Shown: positions 56,812-64,000 of the stretch, in pieces
Position numbering within the stretch: position 1 is the stretch's first letter
Layout: each line of letters opens with the position of its first letter
Assembly (NCBI GenBank): GCA_039000515.1
Contig: JBCFYV010011172.1
Coordinates: 76,832,577 to 76,896,576 of the forward strand
From: Timema cristinae
Taxonomy: Eukaryota > Arthropoda > Insecta > Phasmatodea > Timematidae
Length of the DNA stretch: 64,000 bases
Reading direction: 5' to 3'
Translations under genes and position numbers: made by a program
Notes under the pieces: model-generated
The model's database searches: none
What the model was told of the DNA's origin: nothing
What the model saw: only the letters and a program-made list of their open reading frames with translations

Positions 56812-57003
56812 CTAATTGCACTAATGGATTAAAGAAGAAATGTTTTATTATAAGATGTGTACTCTCATTTGCATTTAGGGAGAATGTAAACCATTAATGA
56901 AATATCACCCTCTGTACACCCGGCTGGATTTGAAGCCTGATATCCCCGTCATTGACAGTCCAGTCTATTTTGAGAATGACCCTTAGACCATCAACCATCG
57001 AAG
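56812..57003 (-). mobile_element. SINE family A, inverted, adjacent to the previous copy
   Basis: The tail is missing or merged with the neighbour. The inverted body (TAGGGAGAATGTAAACCATT) and head (CTGGATTTGAAGCCTG, GAATGACCCTTAGACCATC) are clear. The two copies face each other tail to tail. Confidence 0.6.
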
Positions 57004-57203
57004 CTAAGAACATTTTGTTGATGTTGCGTTAGCACAAGGTTACTAAGGGGTTAGAATAAGGAGCTAGCTAAGATGAAATAATCCCGCATTAGTGTAAAAG
57101 TTAGATGTAAAAATCACAAGGGTGGTAACTATCAGCCCAATCCACTCAGTCGGAATGATTACTCTTATTCAAGCTACTCTAAATACTTATTAGACCGTGT
57201 GAC

Positions 57204-57880
57204 AAACAGCGTTATTTAGGAGGTCAAACAATACCTATAACTAGCATAGTGTTATTTAGGAGGTCAAACAATACTTACCCTAGCAAACAGTGTTATTTAG
57301 GAGGTCAAACAATACTTACACCTAGCATACAGTGTTATTTAGGAGGTCAAACAATAATTACACCTAGCAAACATGTTATTTAGGAGGTCAAACAATACTT
57401 ACACCTAGCAAAGTGTTATTTAGGAGTTCAAACAATACTTACACCTAGCATACAGTGTTATTTAGAGGTCAACAATACTTACACCTAGCATACAGTGTTA
57501 TTTAGGAGGTCAAACAATACTTACACCTAGCAAACAGTGTTATTTAGGAGTTCAGACAATACTTATACCTAGCAAACAGTGTTATTTATGTCAACAATAC
57601 TTACACCTATCAAACAGTGTTATTTAGGAGGTCAAACAATATAAACCTTTTAAGTAAATTCCTAGCAAACAGTGTTATTTAGGAGTGTCTTCAAATTATT
57701 CCAATACTTACCATCACTAGGCAAACAACTAACTGATGTTATTTAGGAGGTCAAACAATACTTACACCTATCATACAGTGTTATTTAGGAGGTCAAACAA
57801 TACTTACACCTAGCAAACAGTGTTATTTAGGAGGTCAAACAATACTTACACCTAGCATACAGTGTTATTTAGGCAAACCA
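57204..57880 (+). repeat. 42-bp satellite array
   Basis: About 15-16 copies of a 42-bp unit containing GTTATTTAGGAGGTCAAACA and ATACTTACACCTAGCA. Several units are nearly identical (57290-57540 and 57740-57860); the middle part (57620-57740) is disrupted by short insertions. It begins and ends in unique AT-rich sequence. Confidence 0.95.
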
Positions 57881-58589
57881 TACCTATACTCCATTCACGG
57901 TAGGAATTACTCTTTGAAAGGTCTTTTTTACTACCAATATCCTACTATATAATAGATTTCTGATAGGGAAAAAGGGCTTTCAGAAAACAATTCCTACGGT
58001 GAACGGACTCTACATATACATTTTAAGCAAAATCTGTAGATCCGTTCGAAAACTTAGGAATTAAAAACAATCACTCATTGAGAGACTATCCTTAATTTGA
58101 GAGGTAGGTCAAAATAAAAATAAAAATCTTGAAGAATATCCTTATAAATATAAATATCAAGTTTGGAAAAAATCCATAAACCGTTTTGAATCTGTGGCCA
58201 GGGAGACAAAACAGACGACAGACATGGGAACAGACATAATTGTAAAATCTTGGCACAAAAAGCTCAAGAAATCACAGTACGGGGCAATAAAACTTATAGC
58301 TTACACTTGGTAACGCGCTCTACTTTGTATTTCACAAATTATTTCAAAAATAATCCAAAATTTCAGTGACTTTATATTATTTATCTGTTTCTTTGACTTT
58401 TCCATGTAACACCCAATTACTTTACACTATTTTTCATGAGCGTAGGAAGAGTTTGGTTATGATTCTTTGGCGTGGTGAGGGGGGTCCAAATTGTATGCTT
58501 CTGGCATGATATTAGGACTACTGAGAGTAAGAAAATTATTTTAAAAAGTGGCGGCGGAACCTTATTTGTGTGAAGGGTATCAAAAAGGG

Positions 58590-59010
58590 TTTTTTGGGAA
58601 CTTTTCTATCTCCCCTCTTTCCCCCAGTTAATATTTCAAAAGTAGATGCTTAGAAGCTAGTACTCCTCAAGTGGAGAGTTTTTTTTTAGAACCATACGTT
58701 TTTTTCCCAAGATATTTAGTGTAGACTTCTCCGAGTTTTTTTTAAAAATATTTGGATAATCCAAAAGGCTATTTGGGGTAGTGCTCCTTCTGCAAATTTT
58801 TGAAAATGGATGCTTCTAAAATCTATTCTAATAGTGCTCAACCATCATTTTTTATAAATTAGATTACCTAGAATCTATTTAAACCTCCCCCAGAATTCTT
58901 TTGAAACTTGGATGCCCGTAAAGTAATTTTAGGGGGATCTTTGCCAGATATTTTTTATGGAATTTTTTTTAATATCAGATGCAGCTATAAGCTATTTGAA
59001 GTATTTGAAG
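58590..59010 (-). repeat. Dispersed ~60-bp-period repeat, inverted copy
   Basis: Reverse complements of the phrases at 51895-52400 occur here (for example TATTTAGTGTAGACTTCTCC and CTATTTGGGGTAGTGCTCC). It runs into a C-rich end near 59180. Confidence 0.55.
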
Positions 59011-59382
59011 AATTTTTGAAAATTCTATGATTTTAGATGATATACTACCTATCAAGTTTGGAAAACAGAATAAAATCAAGATAATTAGTTTCTCAAACTG
59101 ACTTATTTAAAGACTCTTTAGCTATCAACATTAAAAACTTTAGTGGGAAGTGGGATTTTGGAACATTCTATAACACTCCCCCCCTTTCCCTCCTTACACA
59201 CATCCCTCTCGCTACGTTCTTGCTATGTTCCTATCTTATTAGCCTGCTTCTCTTTAGGATAAACAAAAGTTCGTATCAACCCTGTCAAGGTTCATATTGT
59301 GTAAGGCATATTAAAAAAACCTTTAAACTAGGGTTGATTAAAAAATACTGAGTATACATACATCTACCTAGCCCAACTTTTA

Positions 59383-60326
59383 GGCCGGGAACACACGAGC
59401 GTTGTATCAACGGACGTTATAACGGACGTTAATTTTGACTGACGTTATTACCTTGGTCACACAGAACGTTAGTATACGCCGAAAAACCAATAGATAAGAG
59501 AAATGAGAAATGGACGATGTTGAAGCCGCGGTTATCATTCATGCTGCAATCAGAATGCGTAAAAAAAAAGGAAGCAAATAAAATGGTGGGTGCATCCAAT
59601 AAACAGTGAAAGACTATTACAAGGTGCATTTTACACACTATATGGGCGTCTTAGGGATGATGAAGAAAAGTTTTTCAATTATTTTCGTATGTCCCAATCA
59701 TCCTTTGATGAATTGTTTGGCAAAATAAAACAAAGGATTACGCATCAGAATACTAATAATCAAAATTTCGCTCCACTAGGTTCTGTCCCATTGAGGGTGT
59801 GGAAACATACACATTAGGAAATTATATAAATATATAATCAATCTATACACATACTGTGTAGAACTTCTCTATTATTAGAAGGAAAATAAGGAAACATTTA
59901 ATTTAGTTTATACTTATTTTTCTGACTAATTTATTAATACAAAATAAGCTAAAAATTCCAATGTTAGTGTTTATTATTATGATCTTTTAAATAGTATTTG
60001 ATTAATATTCAATCTCTGATATCAAATGTTCTATATTCATTATAATAATCTACTTCAAAAATATTGCCCCTCAAAATGGTCTCAACGGACGTCAAATTGA
60101 CGGTCGTGTGTCTGGATCAGTACTGTCACATAATATGCTACAACGTCCTGTGCCACTGTTCAAAGTACGTTGTAGCATGTCTCGTCCGTCAAGAGCGTTG
60201 TGCGGACGTTAAATTGTACGGACGTTGTTCGTGTGACTGGCTGCATTTAATTCAATATCATACAATAACGGACGTTTCAATGGACGCCACAACGTCCGTT
60301 AATACAACGCTCGTGTGTTCCCGGCC
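59383..60326 (+). mobile_element. PIF/Harbinger DNA transposon, internally deleted
   Basis: A 944-bp element whose ends are inverted repeats of 36 bp with one mismatch, starting GGCCGGGAACACACGAGCGT. Target duplication TTA lies on each side (59380-59382, 60327-60329), as expected for PIF/Harbinger. Subterminal AACGGACGTT words and their complements are numerous near both ends. It keeps only an N-terminal transposase fragment. The nearly perfect ends suggest fairly recent movement, which would need a transposase supplied by another copy. Confidence 0.92.
59510..59817 (+). pseudogene. Harbinger (HARBI1-like) transposase, N-terminal fragment
   Basis: ATG 59510 begins MDDVEAAVIIHAAIRMRKKK, and that frame stops at the A-run. 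From about 59569 a shifted frame continues WWVHPINSERLLQGAFYTLY, then DEEKFFNYFRMSQSSFDELF, the usual start of animal HARBI1-type transposases. Similarity stops after the HQNTN residues (~59755). The DDE nuclease domain is deleted, so no active enzyme is encoded. Confidence 0.85.
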
Positions 60327-60339
60327 TTATAGTGTGTGC

Positions 60340-60369
60340 GTGTATATATATATATATATATATATACAC

Positions 60370-60403
<34 letters not shown>
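60340..60403. repeat. TA and CA microsatellite
   Basis: A TA run (60343-60366) is followed by a CA run (60372-60403), just outside the Harbinger element. They produce the TH repeat at the end of an incidental open frame. Confidence 0.9.
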
Positions 60404-60404
<1 letters not shown>

Positions 60405-60419
60405 TAATATGCCTGCTTA

Positions 60420-61560
60420 GTCAACCAGAAGAAAATTATTTTTAAACAGATATCCTGCAATAACAATGCAATGTATTTGTTAAAAATCGACCAACACTTC
60501 TTTGTCAAATGTTCTTCACAACGCCTAAATAGACTGCATTTTACAGTAACGCTTCTAATAATAGCGTACATGCAATAAAATTTAACCCATAAAATACATC
60601 CCTAATTAGTGAGTTATGACTTGTGATAATAACAGAAGTACCAATATAATATTTTTAAGTATGATTCCAACATAGAATTGTACAAGGTAAATAATAATAT
60701 GAAAATATAATAAATACATTAACTGCTGGGTTCAAATCAATGTTATAGTTTATTCCTTGTGACGTTTGTTTGGGGTTATAATTTCCTGACACTGACACGT
60801 GCACACACTCAGATAAAAATTGACTTGCTGTTAGGTTTCAAAGAGATGCCGCTCTTATCAGTCCGTGCAGGTGCTGTGCTCTTGACCTTGTTATATTTAG
60901 GGGCAAGATGATACTACAGAGTACAGCAAGACTTTCTGCCTTTATAGAGAGAGACCTTTGACCTAGTACACCAAAGCTCTACAGCAGGCATGTCAAACTT
61001 GCGGCTCGCAGGCCCACGGACCTTTTTAAGAACCATATACAAATGTGGCCAGATACATTTTATTATATACATTGTAGAAATACAACATTTTATATTATGA
61101 CATTTAGCTATTAGGCATTATTTGGAGAAATATTGCACTTGAGGACCTAATTTTTACTTTTTACTCACCAGAGATTGATTAACAAAAATTGTAAAATTTA
61201 CACGCCCGTGTCCCATGTTTGACACCGTATAATTGTGTGTAGAGTTATTTTATCTTATGATAAGGAACAAACACCCGAAAGGTCACGGCTTATGGAACAC
61301 ACATTTGTCAACATTGAAAAGTGACTCAAAACACAAGAGTTTGGAATAATCACATTGCTGGGGGGGGGGGGGGGGGAGAAAAAGAATCAAGTCTTAAATT
61401 AATTTGGTAATAATTAGTAAGGACTTTGAATTAATTTTTTCTTAATATGGTAATAATAAAGAATTTTCTGAAATGTGGCACCCTAAGCATTATCAATATT
61501 AAATGTGGCCTTTTTGATCAAATGAGTATGACACGTCTGTTCTACAACTAGCTATCATCC
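60420..61560. other. Non-coding stretch with a long poly-G run
   Basis: AT-rich, with a poly-G run of 16-17 at 61361-61377. No gene seen. Confidence 0.5.
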
Positions 61561-61561
61561 G

Positions 61562-62215
61562 GTGCGGTAAGCGAGAAATTGGCCATGCAGACGTTTAGCT
61601 CTAACGCAATATTTACAATATTTAGTTATTACTTACCTATTCTATGGCATTAGGAAATTTAAAGTTCATTGCCGCACTTACAAAAGTACGCCACCTATCC
61701 CTATATTTAGTTAGTTGTATCCAGTCCACCTCATTACACCTCATTACACCCTATTTCTTTCAGGATGCATTCTAATGCTATCCTCAACTATGTGTTATTT
61801 CAAAATATGGTTCACGCCATAATAAAGTCAAAAGATTCAGACATGGCTCTTTTTTCTTAACAATCCTATATCTCAAGTTTCGTTAATAGAAAAAATGTGT
61901 AACATTACTCTATTTTCAACGACATTTTAATAACATTCACGGAGCTATGAGACCATGCTTGATGGAAAAGGGTTTTAGATTTAGTCTTCCTCTAACAAAT
62001 ACAGTAATTATTTGATAGGCTCACAACATAACATTATAAGATATTTGAGAACTAACAGCGAGATTTCCTTTTTGCCTCGAAATAAGAAGTTTCATAGTTT
62101 TTTTTCACTCTTTCTAATTTAAATGATTTAGGGTGGCTATAAGTGAAGGCTGAAAGAGAGTATAAGCTTATACATAATAGAGAAGTAGTTCCAGAAAACA
62201 TTGAATTGTGAATAT
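61562..62215 (+). repeat. Second copy of the ~500-bp dispersed repeat
   Basis: It matches 45262-45750 in order: GTAAGCGAGAAATTGGCC, TCCTATATCTCAAG, ACGGAGCTATGAGACC, AACTAACAGCGAGATTTCC and GAGTATAAGCTTATACATAA. This copy has an extra ~150 bp after the first block. Confidence 0.65.
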
Positions 62216-63029
62216 TATTTTAAAAGTAGGCCTATTTATCATATCTATCATAAGTGAAATATAAAGATCACATTACTTGATGTGTGAATTCCTTAAAATG
62301 GTTTTAGTAACTTTTAACTGTTAAATACTGTTATTACTACCAGAATTTATGGCTAGAATGTACCTTAAACTTTTTTTAGTTTTGAGTTCATCAGCATGAC
62401 TGTATTATATCTCTTTTCTGGCCCCAAACCTAGCAATATAAAATCACTACCTATACTTTGATATTTTCTTAGGTAAGTACACTATTCAAATGTATTTAAT
62501 GAATAATACATTTATATTAAATTAGAGAATATTATCATTTATAGCTTAGATACAAGTCAGGCAGAATCATTTATTGCTACAACCAGAGCCTGGATAAGCT
62601 ATAATGTGTAAAACATAATTTAGATAGTTTAGGTTAATGTTTAGACGATTACTTAACTATGCAATTATTACAGTAATTCTGCACGTATTGACACATATAT
62701 ATTTGAATGTTTTAACAATAACTTGACACAGTGGTGCAAACATATATTAACATCGGCGAGGGTTGAGGGGTTGGGAGCAAACCCTACACAGCCCGAACTA
62801 AATATCAGTTTGTAGGGGGACATAAGGAAAATGTTAAATGCCCCTAGAAGCGAAGAATTATTTTTACATGGTAGCTTATGGAAACTATTTACAAACATAA
62901 GTTCCAAAGTTAATCTTTCTTAATTTTAATATTGGTCCAGTGCGTGCTAGAGAAATTTCTCCAACTGGTATTATATCTGACTGTTAGATTCATGACAACC
63001 TAGTCTTAAAATATATTTTAGCTTTGTGA
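62216..63029. other. Non-coding stretch
   Basis: A short relative of the 24.8-kb tandem unit lies at 62240-62310. The minus frame 62668-62907 has no recognisable domain. Confidence 0.45.
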
Positions 63030-63302
63030 GGTGCAGCGAGAGTAAATCCGGTGCATGTGATGCGGACCATTGGACTCTTACCTTTTTTTAGGGTGTAACT
63101 TTTGCAATAGACTGGATTGTCGATGACGATGAGATCGGGGTTCAAGTCTTGGCCAGGTGTACTGATAATTTTTTTCCTAAATGGTTTCCCATTTTCCCTC
63201 CATGCATATGTGGGTTCACTTTGTCTAAATAAATTATCATCATTAATCGATAAGCGTAATTAGTTCATATGCTTATAATCCGAGTGGGTAGAAAAACACG
63301 AT
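63030..63302 (+). mobile_element. SINE family A with a short internal insertion
   Basis: The head shows CCTTTTTTTAGGGTGTAAC in place of the usual sequence. B-box GGGGTTCAAGTCTTGG, the CTCCATGCATATGTGGG block and the tail ATAATCCGAGTGGGTAG are recognisable. Confidence 0.6.
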
Positions 63303-63439
63303 GGAAAAACAACTAAATAAATAATGCACATAGTTAAAATAAATAAACCTACTCCATTGTTAGTACAAAAAAAACCCTGTAGATACACTGAATTAATATC
63401 AAAATGTACCCATATTTTCATATCATCACTATCGCAATG

Positions 63440-63562
63440 GTGTAGTGAACTTGTTAAGGTGTCAGTATACCTAACTGGGATTTGAACCCAGTCTCTTTGC
63501 TACCGGCAATTCAATGTAATACGCGAGCGAAGCTTTATGATCATACGACCACCGACGCGGGT
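63440..63562 (-). mobile_element. SINE family A, head-only fragment
   Basis: The B-box complement GGGATTTGAACCCAG and the head ending CGACCACCGACGCGGGTAG are clear. No body or tail. The sequence on its tail side (63427-63465) is unrelated. Confidence 0.6.
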
Positions 63563-63954
63563 AGCACTGCAGTGAATTAGGGAAGAAAGCCATGATCATG
63601 GTTACATGCTTGCATTTTATAAGTTTATTTTTAAGGTATATGGTATTAGTGGGAGCTAATTACTTAATCATTATATATTATGGTAACTATATTTATAAGC
63701 GTAACCTAGGCGATATGATATAATCCTTAAGAAAATATATCATTTAATTGAATGATATAATTTAACAAGTCAAGGAACCTTATCAAGAAAAAGATTTGAA
63801 CATTCTGTTAAATTAACTTTTTACCCTTCATATAGAGGAATTTTGGTGAAATTTCTTAAATATAGATAAAAACTTGCCCCTATTCCCTAAATCCTTGGTT
63901 GCATATTTAGAGAAATCGTGAATGCCCTTAACGGCCAGTGAGTTAAGTAGCCTC

Positions 63955-64000
63955 TTCTTTGGTGGCCGCAAGGTCTAACGCGCTACTCGCAAAATTGACT
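63955..64000 (+). mobile_element. SINE family A, cut by the window end
   Basis: CTTTGGTGGCCGCAAGGTCTAACGCGC is the family-A head with its A-box. The rest lies outside the window. Confidence 0.6.

Noticed and set aside
57204..57880. CRISPR-like array
   Set aside because: The 42-bp units are contiguous without unique spacers, and the context is an animal genome.

Overview
This is nuclear DNA from an invertebrate animal. It is AT-rich, has spliced coding exons, is saturated with tRNA-headed SINEs, and carries LINE, pogo-like and PIF/Harbinger remnants plus a Polinton/adintovirus-type integrated virus. The relatives I recognise for the pogo-like transposase and for one small viral-type protein are mostly arthropod, so I lean to an arthropod. 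This is not certain. A cilium gene with an RFX X-box argues against lineages that lack axonemes.

Layout. 1-15.4 kb is intergenic: SINEs of two families (called A and B here), tRNA-like fragments, a LINE reverse-transcriptase remnant (11.65-12.06 kb), a 30-bp minisatellite (12.1-12.7 kb) and TAA microsatellites. 15.45-18.25 kb is a GC-richer island: repeated blocks carrying TGACGTAA, a CRE- and TATA-like promoter, and two plus-strand virus-like reading frames (A and B) with in-frame stops and a poly(A) signal. 19.46-23.78 kb is a decayed, end-truncated Polinton/adintovirus piece on the minus strand: PolB C-terminal part, AT-rich spacer, packaging ATPase, small basic protein, conserved 216-aa protein, integrase. 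The last four are packed within a few bases of each other. Capsid and protease genes are absent and the integrase chromodomain end is replaced by a dispersed host repeat.

24-42.3 kb has no recognisable host gene. It holds composite repeats (24.0-25.8 kb), LINE pieces (32.2-33.35 kb), a 140-bp AT palindrome (33.4 kb) and short tandem repeats (38.4-39.7 kb).

42.4-54.8 kb is the one clear host gene: six plus-strand coding exons of a coiled-coil protein that best matches CFAP210 (CCDC173), a ciliary microtubule inner protein. A perfect X-box lies about 90 bp before the first ATG. Exon phases are all compatible, provided intron 4 uses a GC-AG splice pair. Intron 4 contains a 2.8-kb pogo/Tigger-like transposon with TA target duplication and a broken transposase. 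The 3' end of the gene is not found in the window.

55-64 kb is intergenic: irregular GATAGACAAC repeats, a 42-bp satellite (57.2-57.9 kb), a 944-bp PIF/Harbinger element with TTA target duplication, and more SINEs.

The most interesting points are the virus-derived modules, which carry seven in-frame nonsense codons but no frameshift I could see, and the TGACGTAA repeat array next to viral-type frames that I cannot assign to a named family.
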